The notes below the pieces were generated by a model. It worked only from the letters and a program-made list of their open reading frames with translations. It was not told the origin of the DNA and ran no database searches. This document shows positions 54,169 to 62,672 of a stretch of 64,000 bases of DNA, in pieces. Numbering within the stretch: position 1 is the first letter of the stretch; every line of letters begins with the position of its first letter. Both the position numbers and the translations under genes were made by a program. Source of the stretch: RYN-133 sp963785425 (lineage in GTDB: Bacteria; Actinomycetota; Actinomycetes; Mycobacteriales; Jatrophihabitantaceae); contig CAWAVG010000004.1 in the NCBI GenBank assembly GCA_963785425.1, forward strand, positions 620,001 through 684,000, written 5' to 3'.

Positions 54169-55307
54169 TGACTGGGCCACAGAGCGATGAGCGCTTGCGC
54201 GAAGAGTCTGCCCCCGCGCGAGCGTCGGGGAGCATGGGTGTGCCTCCCGAGACGGCCTCGAGCCAAGCGAGCGGGCCAGATCGAGATGCACGTTGGGCAG
54301 ACATGGTTCAGCGCCGCATCGAGCCGCGTGACTGGATGCCGGACGCGTACCGCAAGACGATGATTCGGCAGATCGCGCAGCATGCGCACTCCGAGATCAT
54401 CGGCATGCAGCCGGAGGGCAACTGGATCACCCGGGCGCCTTCGTTGCGGCGTAAGGCGATTCTCATCGCAAAGGTGCAGGACGAAGCCGGGCACGGTATG
54501 TATCTGTACTCGGCCGCCGAGACGCTCGGTGCCGATCGCGCCGACCTGACCGACATGCTGATCAGTGGACGGCAGAAGTACTCCTCGATCTTCAACTACC
54601 CGACGCTGACCTACGCCGACGTCGGTGTGATCGGTTGGCTCGTCGACGGCGCCGCGATCTGCAACCAGGTGCCGCTGTGCCGCTCGTCCTACGGGCCCTA
54701 TGCGCGCGCGATGATCCGGGTCTGCAAGGAGGAGTCTTTCCACCAGCGGCAGGGGTACGAGCTGCTGATGACGATGATGCGCGGCACCGAGGCGCAGCGG
54801 CAGATGGTGCAGGACGCGACGAACCGGTTCTGGTGGCCGTCGCTGATGATGTTCGGGCCGCCAGACGACCAGTCGCCGAACACGGCCCAGTCGATGGCGT
54901 GGGGCATCAAGCGGCACACCAACGACGAGCTGCGGCAGCGCTTCGTCGACATGACGGTGCCGCAGGCGCAGAAGCTGGGCGTGACCCTGCCCGATCCTGA
55001 CTTGCGGTGGAACGAGGAGCGCGGGAACTACGACTTCGGCCCGGTCGACTGGACCGAGTTCACATCGGTGGTGAAGGGCAACGGCCCGTGCAACGCGCAG
55101 CGCGTCGAGCACCGGCGCCGCGCCCACGAGGACGGCGCCTGGGTGCGCGAGGCTGCGGCTGCGCACGCCGCCAAGGCGCACCTTTTCCCCGCCAGTGCTC
55201 GCTCTGCGGCGGCCGAACCGAGCACCAGCGGGGAAAGGCCGGACGGTTTCCCCGCCAGTGCTCGCTCTGCGGCGGCCGAACCGAGCACCAGCGGGGAAAC
55301 GCGATGA
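54168..55307 (+). CDS. paaA: Phenylacetyl-CoA 1,2-epoxidase subunit PaaA (catalytic)
   Basis: This 379-residue protein is the di-iron subunit. ExxH motifs DEAGHG and EESFHQ provide iron ligands, with RKAILIAKVQDEAG and NTAQSMAWGIKRHTN as family blocks. The C-terminus is abnormally long: after HEDGAWVREAAAAHAAKA the chain runs through two copies of FPASARSAAAEPSTSGE encoded by a 63-bp tandem repeat. ATG at 54168 overlaps the paaZ stop (TGATG). PaaA with PaaC epoxidises the ring with O2. Confidence 0.92.
55184..55299 (+). repeat. Tandem palindromic repeat in the 3' end of paaA
   Basis: Two identical 53-bp units (55184-55236, 55247-55299) are separated by 10 bp, giving a 63-bp (21-codon) period. 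Each unit is itself an imperfect palindrome: TTTCCCCGCCAGTGCTCG pairs with CGAGCACCAGCGGGGAAA, 16 of 18 matching. It looks like an inserted palindromic element kept in frame, and it ends 5 bp before the paaB start. Confidence 0.85.
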
Positions 55308-55660
55308 CCGGCTACGCGGCAGAGGGCGGTCACGGCGCCGTCCCGACAACGGGTGTGCCGGCCGCTCCCGACAACGTGCGCTCCTCCTGGCCGCTGTACG
55401 AGGTGTTCCTGCGCGGCAAGCGCGGCCTGAATCACGTGCACGTCGGGTCGCTGCACGCGGCTGACGCGCTGATGGCCCTGCATCACGCGCGCGACCTCTA
55501 CACGCGCCGCAACGAAGGCGTCAGCATCTGGGTCGTCGCGGCGTCGGACATCACCGCGAGCAGTCCGGACGAGAAGGACCCGTTCTTCGACCCGGCCGGC
55601 GACAAGGTGTACCGCCATCCCACCTTCTACGACATCCCCGACGACGTACCGCACATGTGA
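55304..55660 (+). CDS. paaB: Phenylacetyl-CoA epoxidase subunit PaaB
   Basis: This 118-residue protein has the family core WPLYEVFLRGKRGLNHVHVG, then SLHAADALMALHHARDLYTRR and SIWVVAASDI. PaaB bridges PaaAC dimers in the epoxidase. The N-terminal 25 residues (Gly/Ala/Pro-rich) are extra. ATG at 55304 overlaps the paaA stop (ATGA). Confidence 0.92.
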   Translation: MTGYAAEGGHGAVPTTGVPAAPDNVRSSWPLYEVFLRGKRGLNHVHVGSLHAADALMALHHARDLYTRRNEGVSIWVVAASDITASSPDEKDPFFDPAGDKVYRHPTFYDIPDDVPHM

Positions 55661-55673
55661 ACAGGCGCCGATC

Positions 55674-56531
55674 ATGAGTGACGACAATCCGTACGACTCT
55701 CTCGCCGACGACGACGGCGACGACCACCGCTGGGCCTACGGCACCGGTTTCACCGACCCGCTCGCCGGAGTCGACACCTCGATCCCCGCCGACGTCGATC
55801 CGCAGGCGCTGGCCACCTACTGCCTCATGCTGGGTGACGACGCGCTCATCTACTCCCACCGCCTGCAGCAGTGGATGACCCGGATGCCGGAGCTGGAGGA
55901 AGAGACCGCGCTCGCGAACATCGCGCTCGACCTGCTCGGTCAGGCCCGAATGCTTCTCGCCCGCGCGGCGTCCATCGAGAACACCACCGAGGACGCGCTC
56001 GCGTTCTTCCGTGTCGAGCACGAGTACCGCAACGTTCGCCTCGTCGAACGCCTCGACGAGGACTTCGCCGAACTGGCGGCACGGCTGTTCGTGTTCAGCA
56101 CCTGGCGACTCGCGCTGTTCGAGCGACTGTGCGGTTCGCGCGATCCCGTGCTGGCGGCCATCGCAGGCAAGGGTGTGAAAGAGCTGACCTATCACCGCGA
56201 CTACGCCGCGCAATGGGTGGTGCGCCTCGGCGACGGCACCGAGTACTCGCGCACCAAGATCCAGGCCGCGCTCGAGGTCGTCTGGCCGCTCGTCGAAGAA
56301 CTGTTCCTTCCCGGCGCCGAGCCGGCCATCGAAGCGGCCGTCGAGCGCGCGGAGTTCGACGTCGTCATCGACACCGTCCTCGCCACCGCGGGCCTCGACC
56401 GCCCGACGGCCGCACCGCGCGCGGCGGTCGGCGGCCGCACCGGCCGCGACGGCGTGCATACCGAGGCGCTCGGCTACGTGCTCGCCGAACTGCAGTCCAT
56501 CGCCCGCAGCCACCCGGACGCACAGTGGTGA
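55674..56531 (+). CDS. paaC: Phenylacetyl-CoA epoxidase structural subunit PaaC
   Basis: This 285-residue ferritin-like protein has LATYCLMLGDDALIYSHRLQ, then EETALANIALDLLGQARM and ELTYHRDYAAQWVVRLGDGT. PaaC pairs with PaaA but lacks the iron centre. It starts 13 bp after paaB and ends in a GTGA overlap with paaD. Confidence 0.93.
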   Translation: MSDDNPYDSLADDDGDDHRWAYGTGFTDPLAGVDTSIPADVDPQALATYCLMLGDDALIYSHRLQQWMTRMPELEEETALANIALDLLGQARMLLARAASIENTTEDALAFFRVEHEYRNVRLVERLDEDFAELAARLFVFSTWRLALFERLCGSRDPVLAAIAGKGVKELTYHRDYAAQWVVRLGDGTEYSRTKIQAALEVVWPLVEELFLPGAEPAIEAAVERAEFDVVIDTVLATAGLDRPTAAPRAAVGGRTGRDGVHTEALGYVLAELQSIARSHPDAQW

Positions 56532-57010
56532 GCGCCTACTCCGTCGCCGCGGCGGTTACCGATCCGGAACTGCCGCAGTTGACGCTCGAGGACCTCGGCA
56601 TCCTGCGCGACGTACATGAGGACGGCGACCGGGTCACGGCCACTATCACGCCGACCTACTCGGGCTGCCCCGCGATGCGTGAGATCAGCAACGATCTTGC
56701 GCACCGCCTGCAGCAGGCGGGTTACCGGACGGTCGAGGTGCGCACGCAGCTCGCGCCGGCGTGGACGAGTGACTGGATCACGCCGATCGGACGGGCGAAG
56801 CTGGCCGCCGCGGGAATCGCGCCACCGCACAGCGCGCCCGCGCGCAGCGGACCGATCCCGCTCACCCTCGGCACTCGCGCGGCCGTCGCTTGCCCGCACT
56901 GCGGTTCGACGAACACCCGGGAGACGGCGGCCTTCAGCGCGACCGCGTGCAAGTCGCTGCACCGCTGTCGCGACTGCAGCGAGCCGTTCGAACACGTCAA
57001 GGCGATCTGA
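56528..57010 (+). CDS. paaD: PaaD, metal-cluster/assembly protein (MIP18 + zinc ribbon)
   Basis: This 160-residue protein has the MIP18/DUF59 fold (VTDPELPQLTLEDLGILRDV, then PTYSGCPAMREI) and a C-terminal zinc ribbon CPHCGSTNTRE with CKSLHRCRDC. It is thought to help assemble the epoxidase Fe-S/di-iron centres. GTG at 56528 overlaps the paaC stop, and the end overlaps paaE (TGATG). Confidence 0.9.
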   Translation: MSAYSVAAAVTDPELPQLTLEDLGILRDVHEDGDRVTATITPTYSGCPAMREISNDLAHRLQQAGYRTVEVRTQLAPAWTSDWITPIGRAKLAAAGIAPPHSAPARSGPIPLTLGTRAAVACPHCGSTNTRETAAFSATACKSLHRCRDCSEPFEHVKAI

Positions 57011-57789
57011 TGCCCGCGTTCCACACACTGACCGTCGAGCGGGTCGACGCGCTCACCGACGACTCGGCTGCGGTGACATTCAAGGTTCCTGACGAACTTC
57101 GAAATGACTTCGCATTCGCGCCGGGCCAGTCGCTGACGCTGCGACGCGGCGACGAACGCCGCTCGTACTCGATCTGCGCGCCGGTCGGCCGGCCGCCGCG
57201 CATCGGCGTGCGCGAGGTGCCGGGAGGTGCGGTGTCGAGCTGGCTCGTGCGCGACATCCGGCCGGGCGACCTCGTCGAGGTGCAGACCCCGAGCGGCTCG
57301 TTCATCCCTGAACTCGGCTCGCCCGCGCACCACGTGCTCATCGCCGCCGGCTCAGGCATCACACCGATGATGTCGATCGCATCGTCAGTGCTCGCCACGC
57401 ATCCCGAATCGACCGTCACGCTGTTCTACGGCAACCGGCGCACCGAGTCGGTGATGTTCGCCGACGAGGTGTCCGACCTGAAGGACGCCTACCCGGCGCG
57501 GATGCGGTTGGTGCACGTGCTCAGCCGCGAGCCGCAGGAGGTCGAGCTGTTCAACGGCCGCCTCGATGCGGCGAAACTGCGTGCGCTGCTTCCGGTGACG
57601 GTCGATGTCGGCGCCGTCGACCACTGGTGGTTGTGCGGCCCCTTCGGCATGGTCACCGACGCCATGGGCGTGCTGACCGAGCTCGGCGTGGCACGCGATC
57701 GCATGCACCGCGAGCTGTTCTACGTCGAACCCGAACCGCCGGCCGAGCTGCACCACCTCGAGGCCCCGGCGGGCCCGGAGCCGAGGTGA
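57010..57789 (+). CDS. paaE: PaaE flavin reductase part (ferredoxin-NADP reductase domains)
   Basis: This 259-residue protein has an FAD-binding domain with RRSYSICAPVG and a NADP domain with AAGSGITPMMSI and LFYGNRR. PaaE normally also has a C-terminal plant-type 2Fe-2S domain; here the chain stops after PAGPEPR and that domain is encoded separately just downstream. It passes electrons from NADPH to the epoxidase. Either the gene is naturally split or one C is missing in the CCC run near 57775. Confidence 0.88.
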   Translation: MPAFHTLTVERVDALTDDSAAVTFKVPDELRNDFAFAPGQSLTLRRGDERRSYSICAPVGRPPRIGVREVPGGAVSSWLVRDIRPGDLVEVQTPSGSFIPELGSPAHHVLIAAGSGITPMMSIASSVLATHPESTVTLFYGNRRTESVMFADEVSDLKDAYPARMRLVHVLSREPQEVELFNGRLDAAKLRALLPVTVDVGAVDHWWLCGPFGMVTDAMGVLTELGVARDRMHRELFYVEPEPPAELHHLEAPAGPEPR

Positions 57790-58052
57790 CGGTCGTCCTC
57801 GACGGCCGCAGCACCACGGTGACCGTCGCTCCCGGCACCGCGATCCTCGACGCCGCGCAGAAGTCGCGGTCCGACCTGCCGTTCGCGTGCAAGGGGGGAG
57901 TGTGCGGCACCTGCCGCGCGCTCGTCCGCGGCGGCGAGGTCACGATGCGCCGCAATTACGCGCTCGAGGACGAGGAGGTCGAGGCCGGGTACGTGCTGAC
58001 CTGTCAGGCGCTGCCGGTCAGCGACACGATCACACTCGACTACGACGCGTAA
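57786..58052 (+). CDS. PaaE 2Fe-2S ferredoxin part
   Basis: This 88-residue plant-type ferredoxin has cluster ligands CKGGVCGTCR and a fourth Cys in VLTCQALP. A GTGA overlap with the reductase part and GGAG 7 nt upstream would allow independent translation. In most paa operons it is fused to the reductase. Sequence alone does not decide between natural fission and frameshift. Confidence 0.8.
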   Translation: MTVVLDGRSTTVTVAPGTAILDAAQKSRSDLPFACKGGVCGTCRALVRGGEVTMRRNYALEDEEVEAGYVLTCQALPVSDTITLDYDA

Positions 58053-58062
58053 GGGGTTACCG

Positions 58063-59369
58063 GTGCAGGACCGCACACCCAGGCCCGAGGATCTCGAACC
58101 GATCGAGCGGGCATCGATCGACGAATTGCGCGCGTTGCAACTCGAACGGCTGCAGTGGTCACTGCGCCACGCGTACGAGAGTGTGCCGCACTACCGCAAG
58201 GCCTTCGACGACGAAGGGCGTGCACCCGAACGACTGCAGGTCGCTCGCGGACCTCGCACTGTTCCCGTTCACGGCCAAGGCCGACCTGCGCGACAACTAC
58301 CCGTTCGGCATGTTCGCCGTCCCGCAGGACCAGGTCTCGCGCATCCACGCCAGCAGCGGCACGACCGGCCGTCCGACCGTCGTCGGCTACACCGCCGCGG
58401 ACATCCGCACGTGGTCGACAGTGATGGCGCGCTCGATCCGCGCGAGCGGTGGTCGGCCCGGTGACAAGGTGCACGTCGCGTACGGCTACGGGCTGTTCAC
58501 CGGCGGCCTCGGCGCGCACTACGGCGCGGAGGCACTGGGCTGCACGGTGATCCCGGTGTCCGGCGGCATGACCGAGCGGCAGGTCACGTTGATCCGCGAC
58601 TTCGAGCCCGACGTCATCATGGTGACGCCGTCGTACATGCTGGCGGTCGTCGACGAGATGGAACGACAGGGCGTCGACCCGCGCCGGACGAGCCTGCAGG
58701 TCGGCATCTTCGGCGCCGAGCCGTGGACCAACGACATGCGTCTGGAGATGGAGCAGCGCCTCGACATGCACGCCGTCGACATCTACGGCCTGTCCGAAGT
58801 GATGGGCCCGGGCGTCGCGAACGAGTGCGTCGAGACCAAGGACGGGTTGCACATCTGGGAGGACCACTTCTATCCCGAGGTGATCGATCCGGCCACCGGC
58901 GAGGTGCTTCCCGACGGCGAAGAAGGCGAACTCGTCTTCACCAGTCTCACGAAGCAGGCCATGCCGGTCGTGCGGTACCGCACCCGTGACCTCACCCGGT
59001 TGCTGCCCGGAACCGCGCGCACGATGCGGCGGATGGAGAAGATCACCGGCCGCACGGACGACATGATCATCCTGCGCGGCGTGAACCTGTTCCCCACGCA
59101 GATCGAGGAACTGATCCTGCGCACGCCCGGCCTGGCGCCGCACTTCCAGTGCGTGCTTTCACGCAGCGGCCGGCTCGACGAGCTGACCGTGCGGGTCGAA
59201 CGCCGGACCGATGCCGACGCAGGAGACGCGCAGCAGGCCGCCGCGACGCCTGCGCACGCTGATCAAGAACACCATCGGCGTCAGCGTCGCGGTCGATGTG
59301 CTCGATCCCGACGGGGTCGAACGATCGATGGGCAAGATGCGCCGGATCATCGACCAACGCGGCCGCTGA
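58063..59369 (+). pseudogene. paaK: Phenylacetate-CoA ligase PaaK (two frameshifts)
   Basis: This is an AMP-forming ligase that makes phenylacetyl-CoA. The start gives LEPIERASIDELRALQLERL. At 58216-58218 an extra G shifts the frame to SLADLALFPFTAKADLRDNY, then the AMP-binding loop ASSGTTGRPT, IYGLSEVMGPGVANEC and RTDDMIILRGVNLFP. At 59249-59250 an extra C shifts it again to LRTLIKNTIGVSVAVDVLDP and stop 59367-59369. Restored length is about 435 residues. GTG start at 58063, 10 bp after the ferredoxin gene. Confidence 0.85.
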
Positions 59370-59440
59370 CCCTTCCGCTTTGCGGCGAACGATGATCGAA
59401 TGACCGAACGTCCGGTTCGCGTGTCCCTATGAGGTGCCTC

Positions 59441-60910
59441 GTGCGTCGCTTCCGTCCTGTGTCTGTGCTCGTTGCCTGCGCCGCACTTGTCGTGCCGGCC
59501 GTCGCGTCCGCGTAGGCCACCGTGCGTCCTAGGGTGGTGCTTACCCACCAGGGCGAGGTGACCCGGCAGGACATCGCGAGCCGCGGCAAGTCCGAGACCG
59601 ACACGGTCGTCGAGCCCGACGTCGCGGTCGACCCGCGCAACCGCAACATCGCCGTGGCGGCGGCGCACGACTCGCGCTACGCGGACGGCGGCGCAGTCGG
59701 CATCTCGGTCGGCGTGGACGCGCGACGGCGGCGCGACCTGGCACCACAAGCCGGCACCGGGCATCACGAAGGCCGCCGGTGGAATCTGGGACCGTGCGTC
59801 GGACCCGGTCGTCGCATTCGGCCCCGACGGCACCGTCGTACCTGTCGGTGCTGGTGATCTCGGTGCACTGCCCTTCCGCCGTGGTCGTGCTGCGATCGAC
59901 ACGACGGCGGCCAGACGTGGAGCAAGCCTTCGTACGCCGACCGGCGCACGAGCTGCGGGTTCTCCGACGACAAGAACTGGCTCGTTGTGGACACGCACAA
60001 GTCCAGCCCGCACTACGGCCGCCTGTACCAGTTCTGGACGCCGTTCATCTCGCACGGCAACACGTTCATCGGCGACCCGCAGGCGGTGCGCTGGTCGGAC
60101 GATCACGGCACGCACGTGGAGCGCCGCTGCACTTCCTGACCGCCAAGGATCGCGGCACGCAGAACTCGCAGCCGATGATCCTGCCCAATGGGCACATCGT
60201 CGACACGTTCTTCGACTACGGCCAGGGTCAGCGATCTCCGGACGCGGCTCCCAACGGCGCGTCGGAGGCGGCATCCCCGACGGCGCGGTCGCGCGCCGCG
60301 GCCATCGATCACCGCCGGGGCGATCGATCGGTCGTCTCGACCGATGGCGGTGCGACCTGGTCGGCCGAGCAGGAGGTCGTCAACAACGGCGGCGGCTACG
60401 CCGACGGAGTGCGCTGCTGCCTGTTCGGCGCTGACATCGACGCGGTGACCCATCGAATGTATGTCGCCTACGAGGGCGGCGTCGGCAACACCGACCCGGT
60501 CTATCTGACGTTCTCGGACAACGGCATGGACTGGTCGTCCCCGGTCCGCGTCTCGCGCGGCGACGTGAGCGGTGTCCAGCGGGTGAACGTGGACGTGGTC
60601 GCGAGAAACGGCAGCGTATACGTCGGCTACGGCACGCGCACAAAACCGCGCCAGAGCGGTGGATTCGTCCAGCAGCAACTGTCGACGTCCGGCAACGGCG
60701 GTCGTTCATTCGGTCCGCCGGTGTCGATCGGTCCGCGGTCGGTGCTGAAGTACGCCGCGTTCGCCGAGGGCTACTTCCCCGGCGACTACATCGGCGAAGC
60801 GATCGCGCCGGGACCGCGTCTACATGGTGTGGGCCGTCTCGTCGAAGCCGCCGGCGTCCTCGACGTCCAAGTACCACCAGGTGATCTTCGGGGCGACGCT
60901 CCGGCCGTAG
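59441..60910 (+). pseudogene. Secreted BNR/sialidase-like protein, heavily frameshifted
   Basis: A signal peptide (from GTG 59441, VRRFRPVSVLVACAALVVP) is followed by an in-frame TAG at 59513-59515. Then, in several frames, come Asp-box-like blocks: RDGGATWHHKP, STDGGQTWSKPSYADRRTS, STDGGATWSAEQEVVNNGGG and YLTFSDNGMDWSSPV. The last frame reads VYMVWAVSSKPPASSTSKYH and stops at 60908-60910. At least five indels are needed (near 59716, 59847, 59897, 60108, 60812). Such exo-sialidase-like propellers are often of unknown function. It is dead as written. Confidence 0.7.
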
Positions 60911-60918
60911 CGCCTCCG

Positions 60919-60986
60919 CGAGTGGTCATTAACGCCCCGAGTGGTCACCTATAACCGACCACTCGCGCGATAAGTGACCACTCGGG
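60919..60986. repeat. Cluster of CGAGTGGTCA direct and inverted repeats
   Basis: Two direct copies (60919-60928, 60938-60947) and two inverted copies (60957-60965, 60975-60984) lie between convergent genes. The outer pair CCCGAGTGGTCAC/GTGACCACTCGGG (60936-60948, 60974-60986) is a perfect 13-bp inverted repeat. It may serve as a bidirectional terminator or be a small palindromic element. Confidence 0.7.
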
Positions 60987-60993
60987 ACGGACG

Positions 60994-62637
60994 TCAGCCG
61001 AGGGCGGCGGCGATGATCTCCTGCGCCTCGTCCTGGATCTTCGCGAGATGGTCAGGGCCGCTGAACGACTCTGCGTACAGCTTGTAGACGTCCTCGGTTC
61101 CGGACGGCCGCGCGGCGAACCAGCCGTGCTCGGTCACCACCTTGAGCCCGCCGATCGCGGCGCCGTTGCCGGGGGCCTTGGTCAGCTTCTCGACGATCTT
61201 GTCGCCGGCGAGCGAGTCGGCGCTGACGTCGTCGGGCGAGAGCTTCCCGAGCGCCGCCTTCTGCTCGCGGGAGGCGGGCGAGTCGATCCGCGCGTACGCC
61301 GGGTCGCCGTGCTGCTCGACCAGCTCGCCGTAGAGCTGCGACGGCGACTTGCCGGTCGTCGCGATGATCTCGGACGCGAGCAGGCACAGGATGATGCCGT
61401 CCTTGTCGGTCGTCCACACCGAACCGTCGCGCTGCAGGAACGAGGCGCCGGCCGATTCCTCGCCGCCGAAGGCCACCGACCCGTCGAGCAGGCCGGGCAC
61501 GAACCACTTGAAGCCGACCGGCACCTCGAGCAGGGTGCGGCCGAGCGACGCCGCCACGCGGTCGATCATCGACGAGCTGACCAGCGTCTTGCCGATCGCC
61601 GCGTCACGCGGCCAGTCCTCGCGGTGCGCGTAGAGGTACGAGATCGCGACGGCGAGGTAGTGGTTCGGGTTCATCAGCCCGCCGTCCGGCGTGACGATGC
61701 CGTGCCGGTCCGAGTCGGTGTCGTTGCCGGTCGCGACGTCGAAGGCGTCACCGCTGGAATCCATCAGCTCGATCAGCGACGCCATCGCCGACGGCGACGA
61801 GCAGTCCATCCGGATCTTGCCGTCCCAGTCGAGGGTCATGAACCGGAACGTGCGGTCGACCAACGGGTTGACCACGGTCAGGTCGAGGCCGTAGCGCGAT
61901 CCGATCTCGCCCCAGTAGTCGACCGCCGCGCCGCCCAGCGGGTCGGCGCCGATCCGCACGCCGGCGGAACGGATCGCGTCGAGATCGATGATGCGCGGCA
62001 GGGCGCTGACGTACTCATCGAGGAAGTCGTAGGTCTGCGCAGCACCGCGGGCCCGGGCATACGGGATGCGGCGCACGTCCTTGAGGCCGTCGGCGAGGAT
62101 GTCGTTCGCGCGGTCCTGGATCCAGGTGGTGATCTCGGTGCCGGCCGGTCCGCCGTCCGGCGGGTTGTACTTGAAACCACCGTCCGACGGCGGGTTGTGC
62201 GACGGCGTCACCACGACACCGTCGGCGCGATGCGCCGGACCGGACGCGTTGTGCGCCAGGATCGCGCGCGACAGTGCGGGGGTCGGCGTCCAGGCGTCGC
62301 GTGCGTCGACGAGCACAGTGACGTCGTTGGCCGCGAACACCCCGAGCGCGGACGCCGCCGCCGGCGCCGACAGGGCGTGCGTGTCGGCGCCGAGGAACAG
62401 CGGCCCGTCGATGCCCTGCTGGGTGCGGTATTCGCAGATCGCCTGACTGGTCGCGACGATGTGATCCTCGTTGAACGTGGCCGCGAACGCCGAGCCGCGA
62501 TGCCCCGACGTCCCGAACGACACCCGTTGCTCGGGACGGGACGGATCGGGGTGCGCGGTGTAGTACGCGGTCACCAGCGCGGCGATGTCGACGAGGTCTT
62601 CGGGTCGGGCGGGCTGTCCCGCACGCGGATCGGCCAT
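60994..62637 (-). CDS. pgm: Alpha-D-glucose phosphate-specific phosphoglucomutase
   Basis: This 547-residue protein interconverts glucose-1-phosphate and glucose-6-phosphate. It has the phosphoserine loop VVTPSHNPPSDGG, metal-binding ATGNDTDSDRHG, sugar-binding FGGEESAGAS and phosphate-binding RPSGTEDVYKLYAE. ATG at 62637 (MADPRAGQPARPEDL) is the family start; seven extra residues from 62658 are unlikely. It is divergent from the amidase. Confidence 0.95.
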   Translation of the reverse strand: MADPRAGQPARPEDLVDIAALVTAYYTAHPDPSRPEQRVSFGTSGHRGSAFAATFNEDHIVATSQAICEYRTQQGIDGPLFLGADTHALSAPAAASALGVFAANDVTVLVDARDAWTPTPALSRAILAHNASGPAHRADGVVVTPSHNPPSDGGFKYNPPDGGPAGTEITTWIQDRANDILADGLKDVRRIPYARARGAAQTYDFLDEYVSALPRIIDLDAIRSAGVRIGADPLGGAAVDYWGEIGSRYGLDLTVVNPLVDRTFRFMTLDWDGKIRMDCSSPSAMASLIELMDSSGDAFDVATGNDTDSDRHGIVTPDGGLMNPNHYLAVAISYLYAHREDWPRDAAIGKTLVSSSMIDRVAASLGRTLLEVPVGFKWFVPGLLDGSVAFGGEESAGASFLQRDGSVWTTDKDGIILCLLASEIIATTGKSPSQLYGELVEQHGDPAYARIDSPASREQKAALGKLSPDDVSADSLAGDKIVEKLTKAPGNGAAIGGLKVVTEHGWFAARPSGTEDVYKLYAESFSGPDHLAKIQDEAQEIIAAALG

Positions 62638-62672
62638 ACGTCCATCCTGGCACCGCACTACGGTCTGTCCCT

